Notes: generated by a model not told the origin, from the sequence alone. A stretch of DNA of 64,000 nt from Parabacteroides sp. AM08-6 (GCF_003473295.1 NZ_QRMP01000007.1:1299-65298), one strand, 5' to 3'; positions 18,417-27,877 are shown, counted from the first letter of the stretch. Numbers and translations are program-made.

Positions 18417-18641
18417 ATGATTAAGAATGATGTTGCATTGGATGCCGGTAAGATCTGGTATCTGCTATCGGAAAGAGGTATTTTATCTATAAAGAAGATT
18501 GGGGAGATGACTCATTATCAGGAATCGCTTATATTTCTTGCTTTAGGATGGTTGGTGAGAGAAAACAAAGTTCGTATATTTGAAAAGAGCGGAGTTTTAC
18601 ATGCAGAGCTGAATGCTCCGATACCGGAAACGTATTATTAA
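18417..18641 (+). CDS. winged helix-turn-helix small protein (DUF2582-like)
   Basis: The 74-residue protein is one small winged-helix domain. KIWYLLSERGILSIKKIGEMT forms helices 1-2, and SLIFLALGWLVRENKVRIFE contains the recognition helix and wing. It matches the DUF2582 family of Bacteroidetes and other anaerobes. It has no sensor domain and no operon partner, and a 573-base gap follows. Targets are unknown. Confidence 0.85.
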   Translation: MIKNDVALDAGKIWYLLSERGILSIKKIGEMTHYQESLIFLALGWLVRENKVRIFEKSGVLHAELNAPIPETYY

Positions 18642-19214
18642 TGACTTTGTAAAATAAGAAAAATCCATCTCTCTAATTTCTTTTTGTCTCAACCTTATTT
18701 ACATTTCATAGATACGTTTCTTTTGTCCCACGAACGTGAAACAATAAAAAGAAGAACGAAAAACTTAAAAAGCTCCTCCATCACTGTTTCACGTTCGTGA
18801 AACGAATAAATGATAATACCATTTAATTATTATGCTTCGAACCACTGTGTCAATAGCTTATCTTTTCTTCGTATACATGAAAGAAAACAGATTTTCCGGT
18901 TCTTTGTTTTCAGAATATGAAATAGAACGCATGTTTTGTCAAAATGAAAAACAATGTTTTCATCAAGAGAAAAACATAAGAAATAGAAATATAGTGATAT
19001 GTTATAAATAGTTGTTATTTTGCACTGTTGTAATTGGTTGATAATCAGTTGAGTTAAATTGTTTAGAGACGACTTAATTATTGACAAACAATCTGAATAT
19101 GCTAACATTTTCTTATAATAAAATGGAAAGTTTAGTACCTATCTATCATTACTTTTATTATCTTCACGCCCAAATAATATTTTACATCTTTTAATTATAA
19201 ATACGCTGAAATGT
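18642..19214. other. 573-base gap with inverted repeats, no convincing gene
   Basis: This is the longest non-coding stretch in the window. It is strongly AT-rich. It holds a perfect 15-bp inverted repeat (listed separately) and a TACTTTTA sequence at 19150-19157 that is one base from a -7 element for the recombinase gene. A minus-strand frame at 18830-19108 looks like chance, since its composition is repetitive Ile/Leu/Phe/Asn. Confidence 0.6.
18725..18803. repeat. inverted repeat pair, arms CACGAACGTGAAACA / TGTTTCACGTTCGTG
   Basis: Arms at 18729-18743 and 18785-18799 are perfect 15-bp inverted copies around a 41-base spacer. Each arm also contains its own dyad. The right copy, 18786-18803, is GTTTCACG-TT-CGTGAAAC, a perfect 8+2+8 palindrome; the left copy, 18725-18742, keeps 16 of 18 bases. 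No T run follows, so this is not a typical terminator. The ACGTTCGT core resembles the inverted repeats that I recall for Bacteroides Mpi invertible promoters. An operator pair for a dimeric regulator is the alternative. Confidence 0.6.
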
Positions 19215-19811
19215 ATGGTAGTTGCATATTTGAAAGTAGGAACAGCAAAAGAACACCTTGAAGAACAGCGAAATGATATCGCTCAGTTTACTAATGATAG
19301 AGGCCTTACTGTTGATAAATGGATAACAGATGTTATTGGGAAAAAAACTCGTAAAAACGAACGTAATCTGGATATGATAGTTGTTCGTATGCAAAGAGGA
19401 GATATTCTGGTAATTTCGGATATCTCTCGTCTGGGGCGTACATTGTCTGATGTTATGTCTATTTTAGCCGCTTGTATGGAAAAAGGTATTCATCTTTATT
19501 GTATAAAAGACCGTTACATATTGGATGAACAATTAGATAATGTGGCAATGGCACATGTTTTTAATATGGTTGCTGATATTGAACATAATCTAATGTCAAC
19601 TCGTACAAGAGAAGCTTTGGCACAGAAGAAAAAAAAGGGTGGTCCATTGGGACGTCCGAAAGGTTCGGATGCCAAGCAGGCCTATTTAGATGCCAATAAG
19701 GAAGAAGTTATTAGCATGTTGGAACAAGGAGAAAGTGTTCTTGATATTTGCAGACGCTTTAATGTATCCAGAAATACGTATTATCTCTTCAGGAAAAATT
19801 ATGGACTTTAA
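19215..19811 (+). CDS. Mpi-like serine recombinase homologue lacking the catalytic serine
   Basis: The 198-residue protein has the resolvase/invertase plan: an N-terminal catalytic fold (about residues 1-130) and a C-terminal DNA-binding HTH, GRPKG followed by SVLDICRRFNVSRNTYYLF (about 173-192). Arg72 and Arg75 of the SRLGR motif are present. The first motif, normally YxRVST with the nucleophilic Ser, here reads YLKVGT, so Ser is Gly9 and Arg is Lys7. Without the serine it should not cut DNA by the known mechanism. It may act as a DNA-binding regulator or a decoy subunit. Its end overlaps the convergent corA gene by four bases. Confidence 0.85.
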   Translation: MVVAYLKVGTAKEHLEEQRNDIAQFTNDRGLTVDKWITDVIGKKTRKNERNLDMIVVRMQRGDILVISDISRLGRTLSDVMSILAACMEKGIHLYCIKDRYILDEQLDNVAMAHVFNMVADIEHNLMSTRTREALAQKKKKGGPLGRPKGSDAKQAYLDANKEEVISMLEQGESVLDICRRFNVSRNTYYLFRKNYGL

Positions 19812-20890
19812 AACCAGTCCTTTTTTCGCATATAGGACCAGGTGGCAATAGCTGTGATTAATATGAGGGACCAAGCTATTCCATATCCATACTGCCAACT
19901 GAGTTCCGGCATATTCTTGAAATTCATGCCCCATATCCCAGCCAAAAAGGTTAAAGGAATAAATAGTGTAGAAACGATTGTAAGTCGTTTCATTATCGCA
20001 TTCATTCTTAAATCATTGTTGGAGATGTAAAGATCCACTAGTGAAGAAATGATTTCACGACAACTTTCTGTTGTTTGAGCGACAAATTGTAACTGGTCTG
20101 ACAAATCATTGTAGATAGGTTGTATGTCCGAACTAATAATACTATTATCTGTATGTAAGAGTTTGGAGAACTGTTCTTTCAGTGGCTGGCTGTTTTTTCG
20201 TATTACCATATACTCGCGGCGATGTTGTTGGATAAGAAGTCCCATGTTCCCTTGATTGTTTTTAATATCAAGTAGCGTCTCTTCTATATCTTCAAGCATT
20301 TCTTCTACTTTGGATGCGGATTCAACAAGATTGGCAATAATTGTGTTAAGCAGAAAAGCGAGAAGCAAACCACTGTTTTTCTTTCTTATGTTCAACATAT
20401 TGGTTTCAATGGCTTTGTAAGTACTTTCAAAGACCGGATTATTACTTTCTGTAAATGTAATAATAACATTATCCGTTATAAGGATACAGATATGCTCGGA
20501 ATTGATTTCCATATTGACATCATAATAGGTCGAATTCAGAACGATAAGGATATGCTTGTCATATTCCTCAATTTTTACTACATGCTGGGGTGTCAAAATA
20601 TCTTTGGCATCGAGATTGTGCATGCCAAATTCGTTTACCATACGTGTGACGGCGTCAGAGTTTGTTAATCCGCTTACTTGGAACCAATTAATGCAATTAT
20701 TGTCAGTATGTTTCTTAAATGACACATCATCTGTAGAAATCTGTTTTGTGTGCAAAATTTCTGAATTATATTGGGTAAGGCGAATATCCGTAACGGTATC
20801 ATGTTCGCCTGCATAGAAATATTTATCGGCCAAATGACGATTTGAAATGTGTTTCCGTTTGTGTAAATGTGTATTTTCTCTTCGTTTCAT
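19808..20890 (-). CDS. corA: CorA family magnesium/cobalt transporter
   Basis: The 360-residue protein forms the pentameric Mg2+ channel of the inner membrane. It has a large cytoplasmic N-terminal domain with long helices (about residues 1-295), and two C-terminal membrane helices. The first helix ends in the signature GMNF (LAGIWGMNF), followed by the acidic loop and a second helix ending in YMRKKDWF. The length is normal. The start lies 8 bases after the mutS2 stop, so it is probably the last gene of the PDZ-mutS2-corA run. The first 25 residues are very basic. Confidence 0.95.
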   Translation of the reverse strand: MKRRENTHLHKRKHISNRHLADKYFYAGEHDTVTDIRLTQYNSEILHTKQISTDDVSFKKHTDNNCINWFQVSGLTNSDAVTRMVNEFGMHNLDAKDILTPQHVVKIEEYDKHILIVLNSTYYDVNMEINSEHICILITDNVIITFTESNNPVFESTYKAIETNMLNIRKKNSGLLLAFLLNTIIANLVESASKVEEMLEDIEETLLDIKNNQGNMGLLIQQHRREYMVIRKNSQPLKEQFSKLLHTDNSIISSDIQPIYNDLSDQLQFVAQTTESCREIISSLVDLYISNNDLRMNAIMKRLTIVSTLFIPLTFLAGIWGMNFKNMPELSWQYGYGIAWSLILITAIATWSYMRKKDWF

Positions 20891-20898
20891 GCCTGTTT

Positions 20899-23376
20899 TT
20901 ATTCAAGTTCTACAACTGTAATACCTGCTCCTCCAAATTGTATATGTTCATCATGATATTGCCGTACCCCGGGAACAGTATGTAGATAATCACGTATCAA
21001 TTGTCTTAGAATGCCGGTTCCTGTTCCGTGTAAAATGCGTATTCGGGAAGCTCCTACTTGTATGGCATCGTCTACAAAATAAGTGACAGTTTGCAGTGCC
21101 TCGTCTCCTCTCATTCCTCTAACATCTATTTCTTGTTTGAAGTTCAGTTTTTTCTCATGCATATCGTCTGTCGTTTGAGCACTGACAAAGGTACTTTTAA
21201 GGATTTCTTTTTTGATTTGCCCTTTACTTACTTTTTCAAGCTGTTCTAGTTTAACTGTACTTTTTATCATACCGAATGCGACAATAGCCTGTTTACCCTG
21301 CAATTCCATAACTATACCAGCCGAAACTTGTCCTTTCAGGCGAACGTTGTCACCAATTCCGATGATATCTCGATTAAATATTTGTTTGGCGGCAGGAACG
21401 TTCTGTTTTTGTTTTTTTCGCTCTTTACGTTCCTGTAGTTTTGCCATTTTTCGGGCTATTTTATCATCATTTTCTTCCGTAGCAGTTACAGAAGCTTTAA
21501 ACTCTTCTAATGCTTTACGGGCAAGTTTGGTTTGTTCTTTCTCTGCTTGTGCTTCTTTGATTTCTCGGATGGTATTTTCTATTTTGGCATTTGCTTCGGC
21601 TAGAATATGTTGAGCTTCTTCTTTTGCTGTTCGTATTATTTCTTTCCGTTGCTTGTTAACAGCTTCTAAATCTTGCTCATATCGAGACGTAATATCTTCC
21701 AGCTTTTTTTCCTGTGAACGAATATTTTGACGTTTGGTTTCCCAATATCGTTTATCACGTACGATATCTTGCAAATACTTGTCCATATTGATATAATCAG
21801 AACCAACTTTGTTTGAAGCATCAGTAATTACATCTTCTGGCAAACCAATTTTTCGAGCTATTTCTACGGCAAAAGAACTACCAGGGTTTCCGATTGAAAG
21901 TTTGAACAGAGGCTGCATCATATGACGGTCATATAGCATTGCTCCGTTTACGATACCTTCTGTATCTTCGGCAAAATGTTTTAGATTCTGATAATGCGTT
22001 GTAATTACGCCATAGCTCTGATTTCGATTAAAACGCTCAAGGAGTGCTTCTGCGATAGCTCCTCCTATTTGAGGTTCTGTACCACTTCCGAACTCGTCTA
22101 TCAAAATGATTGTGTTTTCATTGCAATTTTTGACAAAGTACTTCATGTTTGTCAAATGTGAGCTGTAGGTACTGAGGTCATTCTCAATGCTTTGTTCGTC
22201 ACCAATATCAATAAAAATATTTTCGAATAGACCGGTACGTGAACGTTCGTATAGAGGAATAAGTAAACCACATTGTAACATATATTGCAGCAATCCTACT
22301 GTTTTCAGGCAGACTGATTTACCGCCGGCATTCGGACCAGATATAATCAAAATGCGTTTTTCCCCATCTAACGTAATGTCTAATGGAACGACTTGTTTAT
22401 TTTGTTTTTGCAGGGATAAATAAAGTAAAGGATGTATGGCTTGTATCCAATCAATCTGTTGTTTATCCTCTACTGTTGGTTTAATGCCTTTTATTTGTTC
22501 GGCAAAAAGAGCTTTGGCACGTATAAAATCTATTTCAGCTAAAAAATCATATGATTGCAGAATATCCAGAATCAGAGGACGAACGAAATTTGTAAATTCT
22601 GTTAGGATTTTTATAATTTCCCGGCGTTCATCTCCTTCAAGTTCACGAATACGGTTGTTGGCTTCTACTACAATTTCAGGCTCTATAAATACCGTTTTAC
22701 CGCTGGCGGATTCATCATGTACGATACCTTTGATTTTTCGTTTAAATGCAGGAGCAACAGGAATCATCAATCTCCCATCACGCATTGTCGGAGTAACATC
22801 CTTGTCTACAACGCCATCCGATTGCGCTGCACGTAAAATGGATTGAAGGCTTCGGGATATACCGTTTGTTGTCGTATTTATTTCTTTACGAATTTGAGTT
22901 AATGCAGGGGAAGCACTATCTTTTATACGTCCGAATTTATCTAATATAGTATTGATTTTTTCGATTAGCTGTGGAAAAACCATAACATCGCCAGCTAATG
23001 CTGTTAAGGCCGGATATTTAATTTCTTCACTTTCTTCCTTCGTTGGACGAAAAAAACGGATAATGTCATTGATTGTTTGAAGAGAACGTTTCAAGTCGAA
23101 CAATTCTTTTTCATCGAGCCAAGTGCCTTCAGGTCGTATACGTTTTAGCGAATAGCGTACGTCAAAAAAGAAGCTGGCCGGAAATTCCACATCTCCGTGT
23201 AAAATACGGACAAATTCGTCTGTTTGCTCTAAATGCTCTATCACTGTAGTATAGTCGGCAGAGAAACTCATATTTGCGACTCGTTCCTCACCGAGTGGGC
23301 TTAGACATTTTTCGGCTATATAACTCCGGACTTTATCAAAGCCCGTTTTTTGTTCAAAATTTGATGGGTATATCAC
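20899..23376 (-). CDS. mutS2: MutS2 family endonuclease/ATPase
   Basis: The 825-residue protein has the MutS2 plan. There is a helical core (about residues 1-310) and an ABC-type ATPase with Walker A ISGPNAGGKSVCLKT (about 345-360) and the ILIDEFGSGTEP Walker B (about 422-433). A long coiled coil follows (about 510-640). A C-terminal Smr nuclease domain includes DVRGMRGDEAL and ILHGTGTGILR (about 745-800). MutS2 acts on branched DNA and on collided ribosomes and suppresses recombination. It lies 14 bases downstream of the PDZ gene and 8 bases upstream of corA. Confidence 0.96.
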   Translation of the reverse strand: MIYPSNFEQKTGFDKVRSYIAEKCLSPLGEERVANMSFSADYTTVIEHLEQTDEFVRILHGDVEFPASFFFDVRYSLKRIRPEGTWLDEKELFDLKRSLQTINDIIRFFRPTKEESEEIKYPALTALAGDVMVFPQLIEKINTILDKFGRIKDSASPALTQIRKEINTTTNGISRSLQSILRAAQSDGVVDKDVTPTMRDGRLMIPVAPAFKRKIKGIVHDESASGKTVFIEPEIVVEANNRIRELEGDERREIIKILTEFTNFVRPLILDILQSYDFLAEIDFIRAKALFAEQIKGIKPTVEDKQQIDWIQAIHPLLYLSLQKQNKQVVPLDITLDGEKRILIISGPNAGGKSVCLKTVGLLQYMLQCGLLIPLYERSRTGLFENIFIDIGDEQSIENDLSTYSSHLTNMKYFVKNCNENTIILIDEFGSGTEPQIGGAIAEALLERFNRNQSYGVITTHYQNLKHFAEDTEGIVNGAMLYDRHMMQPLFKLSIGNPGSSFAVEIARKIGLPEDVITDASNKVGSDYINMDKYLQDIVRDKRYWETKRQNIRSQEKKLEDITSRYEQDLEAVNKQRKEIIRTAKEEAQHILAEANAKIENTIREIKEAQAEKEQTKLARKALEEFKASVTATEENDDKIARKMAKLQERKERKKQKQNVPAAKQIFNRDIIGIGDNVRLKGQVSAGIVMELQGKQAIVAFGMIKSTVKLEQLEKVSKGQIKKEILKSTFVSAQTTDDMHEKKLNFKQEIDVRGMRGDEALQTVTYFVDDAIQVGASRIRILHGTGTGILRQLIRDYLHTVPGVRQYHDEHIQFGGAGITVVELE

Positions 23377-23390
23377 GTGTTGTAAATACT

Positions 23391-24809
23391 TTATTTAACT
23401 TCAATCGTCACAGACCGACGAATGGCTGGACGAACGATTATTTCCATTTTCTCCTTACCCCGTTTAATATTAAATGTACAAGCATTATTACCGGAAGGAT
23501 TAATATACGGAGCGTAATAGTATAGATAGGCAAAAGCTGATAAACTTTTTGAATTCTGAATAGCATCGGCTATTTGCGGATATTTGAATGTATCCCAATA
23601 CATACAACGCTTGAAACCATTGGCATCAGTGAAACGCGTTTTAGGGTCACGGTATTTCATCGAACTGGTTATAAAACTTTTATATGCGGCAGAAAACTCT
23701 TCGGCTGTGTAACTCATTTTGTGATTGTTGATTTTTTCAATAACATCGAGTGTACGTAAACCTGCAGCATAGGCGGGTGAATTACGATCGACTTCTGCAA
23801 CAGTACTCATTTGGTCGATATCGAAACTCAGACCTGTATAATTATATGTCTTTTGGTCTATTTTAAATTGTACATTACGACTGTATTTGACATATGGATA
23901 TTGCATACACATCAATGGTACATGGATACGGGCATATTCATCCAAATGATATGCATCTTCAAGCAATTCATTCGCTTCACATTCCCAGAGAATACGACCT
24001 GGTACATCACGCTGATCAACTAGACGGAAACCAAATTGTAACAGATATTCAGCTTCTGCTTCCGCTGCAGTGTAATTCAAGAATGGAAACTGCTCCATTT
24101 TGCTGTGTAGGAAGTTATATCGATAAGTTGGTTCTTTATCAATCAAAATTTTGTTTGCTCCTTTGAAATTAGGATTTTTGTCAAAAAAATAGTATGTCTG
24201 AACTAAAATATCCGGATTGTTAATATCAACAGTCAATCCTTTTTTAGTCAGTTCTTTTTCAATACTTTCATTGATTACTGTTTCCAGTTTACTGTTGTTT
24301 TCGTCAATAGCAGTAAATGCAAATGTCTTAAACTCCCCAAAATCAACCGGTTCGGATGTTGCGGTTGTTTTAAACGGGCAGGTAAATTCTCGTTCGCTGG
24401 TAGTTTCCGGACTATACATGGAAAAAGCAGTGGCAAGCTGATCTTCTGTAATAGCATTGTTTTTTTTACATTCTTTTTTCACAGACACTTGCTTAGAAGG
24501 GGTTGCCAGATTGGATATTGTAAGTATCACTTCTTTTTTTCCTGCAGGATTGAGCATCTCTTCAATCTCTTTGGGTGAGATTTCGTTTGTTTCTACTCCA
24601 TCAATAGCCAGAATAATGTCGTTTTGTTTTAAACCAGCCTGTTCCGCAGGTGTATAGGGGATAATGCCTGTGATGACAGGTCTGTTTGTCCCCCAATTAT
24701 TACTTTGACTGATATCATAATTGATGCCTAACCGACAAATAGCCCGGTTTTGAGCGTATCCGGATAAAAATGCAAAAAGAAGTAATGCAGACAAAATTAT
24801 TTTCTTCAT
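23391..24809 (-). CDS. exported PDZ-domain protein with DUF4136-like middle part
   Basis: The 472-residue protein starts with a signal peptide ending GYAQ (about residue 20). A PDZ domain follows (about 28-115) with the carboxylate-loop region IPYTPAEQAGLKQNDIILAIDG. The middle part (about 150-300) resembles DUF4136, with FGEFKTFAF and DILVQTYYFFDKNP. A second PDZ-like segment, DRNSPAYAAGLRTLDVIEKIN, lies near 345-365. No protease triad is visible. It probably works in the periplasm as a scaffold. It heads the minus-strand run with mutS2 and corA, and a -7 element lies upstream. Confidence 0.8.
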   Translation of the reverse strand: MKKIILSALLLFAFLSGYAQNRAICRLGINYDISQSNNWGTNRPVITGIIPYTPAEQAGLKQNDIILAIDGVETNEISPKEIEEMLNPAGKKEVILTISNLATPSKQVSVKKECKKNNAITEDQLATAFSMYSPETTSEREFTCPFKTTATSEPVDFGEFKTFAFTAIDENNSKLETVINESIEKELTKKGLTVDINNPDILVQTYYFFDKNPNFKGANKILIDKEPTYRYNFLHSKMEQFPFLNYTAAEAEAEYLLQFGFRLVDQRDVPGRILWECEANELLEDAYHLDEYARIHVPLMCMQYPYVKYSRNVQFKIDQKTYNYTGLSFDIDQMSTVAEVDRNSPAYAAGLRTLDVIEKINNHKMSYTAEEFSAAYKSFITSSMKYRDPKTRFTDANGFKRCMYWDTFKYPQIADAIQNSKSLSAFAYLYYYAPYINPSGNNACTFNIKRGKEKMEIIVRPAIRRSVTIEVK

Positions 24810-24846
24810 ATTAATTTCTTCCTGTTATAAACCATAATTAATAACA

Positions 24847-24854
24847 CAAAGGTA
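24847..24854 (-). promoter_or_regulatory. -7 element of the PDZ-mutS2-corA run
   Basis: On the minus strand the sequence reads TACCTTTG, matching TAnnTTTG, 37 bases before the start codon at 24809. Confidence 0.6.
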
Positions 24855-25010
24855 AAGATATTTTCGATGTTTTAGAACAGTTGGCAGTATATTTGATGTT
24901 ATAAAGGTGTACAACAGGCATCATTTGAACATCCGTATGGGTAATATAATTATTTATCAAGTGAGGTAAATGTCTGATAATTAGATTGTAATAAAAATAT
25001 ATAAATCGTT

Positions 25011-25595
25011 ATGAGTAAGATAAATTTTAATAGTAAAAGAGAAACAGCTGACAATAAAAGCGATCAGAACATTGATGATACGACAAATTTGCAGGAAGAA
25101 CAGGTAAATGCGGCAGAAGAAACTGCTGTTGCTGACAATCTGACGGAAGAGTTGGATGAGTTGAAAAAAAAGTATAATGAACTAAATGATTCGCATCTTC
25201 GTTTGATGGCTGAATTTGATAATTATCGTAAACGTACATTGCGCGAAAAGGCTGATTTAATTAAAAATGGGGGGGAGAGCGCTTTGACTCATTTGCTTCC
25301 GGTTGTTGATGATTTTGAACGGGCATTACAAAATATTCGAACAGCTGAAGATATTAAAGCCGTAATGGAAGGAGTGGAACTGATTTATTCGAAATTTATC
25401 TCATATCTTGCTCAACAAGCAGTTAAGCCGATTGAAACTGTCGGTTTGCCGTTTGATGCGGAAACTTCTGAAGCTGTCGCAATGATTCCGGCTCCGGAAC
25501 CTGATATGAAGGGTAAAGTATTGGATTGTGTACAAACTGGTTATACATTGCACGATAAAGTAATTCGCCACGCGAAAGTGGTTGTAGGAGAATAA
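25011..25595 (+). CDS. grpE: GrpE nucleotide exchange factor
   Basis: GrpE releases ADP from DnaK during protein folding. The 194-residue protein has an acidic, disordered N-terminus (about residues 1-40), a long dimerisation helix (about 40-90) containing AEFDNYRKRTLREK, and the C-terminal beta domain with LPFDAETSEAVAMIPAPE and VLDCVQTGYTLHDKVIRHAKV, the standard signature. dnaJ follows 132 bases downstream; dnaK and hrcA are not nearby, as is common in Bacteroidetes. Confidence 0.97.
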   Translation: MSKINFNSKRETADNKSDQNIDDTTNLQEEQVNAAEETAVADNLTEELDELKKKYNELNDSHLRLMAEFDNYRKRTLREKADLIKNGGESALTHLLPVVDDFERALQNIRTAEDIKAVMEGVELIYSKFISYLAQQAVKPIETVGLPFDAETSEAVAMIPAPEPDMKGKVLDCVQTGYTLHDKVIRHAKVVVGE

Positions 25596-25629
25596 TTTGT
25601 CAATGAGGCGATTCCCTGAATGTGCCAAC

Positions 25630-25680
25630 ATGCCAATAAAGTAGGCACTGCGGAATATCGAACGTTTCTTTTATTGGCAT
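25630..25680. repeat. 11-bp inverted repeat between grpE and dnaJ
   Basis: ATGCCAATAAA at 25630-25640 and TTTATTGGCAT at 25670-25680 are perfect complements around a 29-base loop. It may be an attenuating hairpin or a processing site that sets the grpE to dnaJ ratio. It does not match the CIRCE consensus. Confidence 0.5.
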
Positions 25681-25727
25681 ATAGGCAAATTAGCAAATTG
25701 TCACATTATAGAAAACAAATACGAAAG

Positions 25728-26885
25728 ATGGCTAAGAGAGATTATTACGAAGTGCTCGGTGTCAATAAAAATGCATCGGAAGAAGATATAAAGAAGGCTT
25801 ATCGGAAGAAAGCCATTCAATTTCATCCAGATAAAAATCCTGGAGATAAACAAGCGGAAGAGAATTTTAAGGAAGCTGCTGAGGCTTACGATGTATTGAG
25901 CGATTCTCAGAAACGTCAGCGTTATGACCAGTTTGGTCATGCCGGAGTTGGTGGAGCAGCTTCAGGAGGCGGCTTTGGTGGTGGAATGTCTATGGACGAT
26001 ATTTTCTCGCAATTTGGGGATATTTTTGGTGGACATTTTGGAGGCTTTGGCGGTTTTAGTGGTTTTGGAGGAGGTTCGCGCAGCGGACGTCACGTGAATC
26101 GTGGTTCGGATTTGCGTGTCAAAGTAAAGTTGAATTTAAAAGAAATTGCTACTGGCGTCGAAAAAAAGATTAAAGTTAAGAAATATGTAACTTGTTCAAA
26201 ATGCCATGGTAGCGGTGCCGAAGATGAACATAGCTCGAAAACTTGTGAAACTTGTCATGGTAGTGGAGTTGTGACACGTATAGCCAATACAATATTAGGG
26301 CAGATGCAGACACAATCTACTTGTCCTACATGTGGTGGAGAGGGCAAAATTATTGTAAAGAAGTGTTCTGAATGTAATGGCGAAGGTATTATACGCGATG
26401 AAGAAGTGATTACAATAAATATTCCGGCTGGTGTAGCCGAGGGTATGCAATTATCTATGAGTGGCAAGGGAAATGCGGCTCGTCATGGAGGAATTAATGG
26501 TGATTTGTTGATTTTAGTAGAGGAAGAACCTCATCCAGAACTGATACGCGACGAAAATGATATATTGTATAATCTGCTTTTAAGTTTTCCCCAGGCAGCT
26601 TTAGGTGGAACTGTAGAAGTCCCAACTATCGATGGCAAAGCTAAAGTGAAAATAGAACCAGGTACACAGCCCGGTAAAGTACTTCGTTTGCGTAATAAAG
26701 GACTTCCTTCTATTAATAGCTATGGAACTGGTGATTTACTGGTGAATGTAAGTGTATATATTCCCGAAACTCTTTCAGCTTCGGAAAAGGAAATATTGAA
26801 TGGATTGGAGAATTCACCAAACTTCCAACCTAAGAAGTCTGTGAAAGAGAAAATATTTGATAAGTTCAGACACATGTTTGATTAA
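25728..26885 (+). CDS. dnaJ: DnaJ chaperone
   Basis: DnaJ stimulates DnaK and holds unfolded substrates. From the ATG at 25728 the 385-residue protein has a J domain (residues 1-70) with FHPDKNP, a Gly/Phe-rich stretch (about 72-120), four zinc-binding repeats ([32 protein letters not shown] at about 150-220) and the two substrate-binding C-terminal domains. The frame opens upstream at 25620, but [12 protein letters not shown] is the universal DnaJ start. A hairpin separates it from grpE. Confidence 0.98.
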   Translation: MAKRDYYEVLGVNKNASEEDIKKAYRKKAIQFHPDKNPGDKQAEENFKEAAEAYDVLSDSQKRQRYDQFGHAGVGGAASGGGFGGGMSMDDIFSQFGDIFGGHFGGFGGFSGFGGGSRSGRHVNRGSDLRVKVKLNLKEIATGVEKKIKVKKYVTCSKCHGSGAEDEHSSKTCETCHGSGVVTRIANTILGQMQTQSTCPTCGGEGKIIVKKCSECNGEGIIRDEEVITINIPAGVAEGMQLSMSGKGNAARHGGINGDLLILVEEEPHPELIRDENDILYNLLLSFPQAALGGTVEVPTIDGKAKVKIEPGTQPGKVLRLRNKGLPSINSYGTGDLLVNVSVYIPETLSASEKEILNGLENSPNFQPKKSVKEKIFDKFRHMFD

Positions 26886-26912
26886 TAATCCGAATCAAAT
26901 AATAAGCTATAG

Positions 26913-26961
26913 CATTACCTGGAAATTCTTATTGTCGATGTTAAGATATTTTCAGGTAATG
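26913..26961 (+). terminator. hairpin after dnaJ
   Basis: CATTACCTG at 26913-26921 pairs with CAGGTAATG at 26953-26961, followed by TTATTTATAAAA. It is a plausible end for the grpE-dnaJ transcript, though the loop is long. Confidence 0.5.
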
Positions 26962-27069
26962 TTATTTATAAAAGATTGATTTATTAAGTTTATAGTCCAA
27001 AGTTAAATTTCATAATCAGCCTTTGTCCCTTTTTCTTCTTTATATGAGGCTTTTCTCACGAAAAAGAAC

Positions 27070-27077
27070 TACTTTTG
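27070..27077 (+). promoter_or_regulatory. -7 element before the HEAT-like/GtrA/GT2 unit
   Basis: TACTTTTG matches TAnnTTTG, 47 bases before the start codon at 27125. Confidence 0.55.
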
Positions 27078-27124
27078 TTTTGTTTCTTGTTTATTGGATA
27101 TATACATAACTAAAAAACAGGTCT

Positions 27125-27877
27125 ATGAAAGAGGATGGTGATGTATTTAAAAAGTTCCGGGAGTCTTTTAGTAAGATGGACGGACATTTCCATATATTAG
27201 AACAGCGCGTACCGGTTGAACTTCAGATGGAGTATTTTAAATATTCCGAACAGGTGAAAAAAAATAAGCCGGATTGGGATGATTTTGATTATGCCACTTT
27301 TTCTGAGAGTTTGGCAGATCCGGAAGTCACAACAGAACGTAAAAAGTATATTTTGTCTGCGTTGGCAACATCCCGCCAGGTGAAAGCTTATCGAGTGTTG
27401 GAAAGTTATGTGCAGGAGCCGGGACAAGATGTGCGTGATTGGGCATATATGGCTTTGATGGAGAGCCGGATATCGCTTGAATCGGAATTATCTGACGAAA
27501 AACAAATTTATATATCTACGGGATTGGGAGGAAAAGGTGAAAAATTGCGTTTTTATGTATTAATGCTTTCGACAGCTTTGAAACCTTTTCTCGAATATCA
27601 GCGTAAAGTTATAGAACGTGAATTTGCTTATTTGTTGTCGAAAGAGGATTGCGAGATAGAGCGTTTGACAATAAAAGAACAATATGTTGAATTGGTCTTT
27701 TTAATACCGGTTCGTGCCAATATAAAACTAACATTGGATAAAGTGATTGGTGAATGCAATCAATATGGTAATTTTCTATCAACAATTTTTACGATTACAA
27801 ATGTAAAGGAATTGTCGGGTGATGAAATTGCGGAGATTATAAGAAAGCATGAGGAAAACGGTAAAGCAAGCCATTAA
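27125..27877 (+). CDS. HEAT-repeat-like cytoplasmic protein, function unknown
   Basis: I do not recognise a named function. The 250-residue protein has no signal peptide or membrane segment. Residues about 70-115 (ERKKYILSALATSRQVKAYRVL and VRDWAYMALMES) look like HEAT-type helical pairs. The C-terminal half (about 130-245) looks like a mixed alpha/beta domain. Its 3' end overlaps the GtrA gene by 29 bases, which implies coupled translation with a membrane glycosylation pair. Confidence 0.65.
   Translation: MKEDGDVFKKFRESFSKMDGHFHILEQRVPVELQMEYFKYSEQVKKNKPDWDDFDYATFSESLADPEVTTERKKYILSALATSRQVKAYRVLESYVQEPGQDVRDWAYMALMESRISLESELSDEKQIYISTGLGGKGEKLRFYVLMLSTALKPFLEYQRKVIEREFAYLLSKEDCEIERLTIKEQYVELVFLIPVRANIKLTLDKVIGECNQYGNFLSTIFTITNVKELSGDEIAEIIRKHEENGKASH

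Noticed and set aside
18743..18785. standard invertible capsule promoter
   Set aside because: The spacer is only 41 bases and has no clear -7 element, whereas known Mpi promoters, as I recall, are well over 100 bases; it is kept only as a possible miniature or relic.
18830..19108. minus-strand 92-residue frame in the long gap
   Set aside because: It is composed mostly of Ile/Leu/Phe/Asn typical of AT-rich non-coding DNA, with no recognisable domain or promoter.
25630..25680. CIRCE element for HrcA between grpE and dnaJ
   Set aside because: The arm does not match the CIRCE consensus TTAGCACTC-N9-GAGTGCTAA.
25620..25727. 36 extra N-terminal codons of DnaJ
   Set aside because: The universal DnaJ start MAKRDYY at 25728 fits the family; the upstream part covers the intergenic hairpin.
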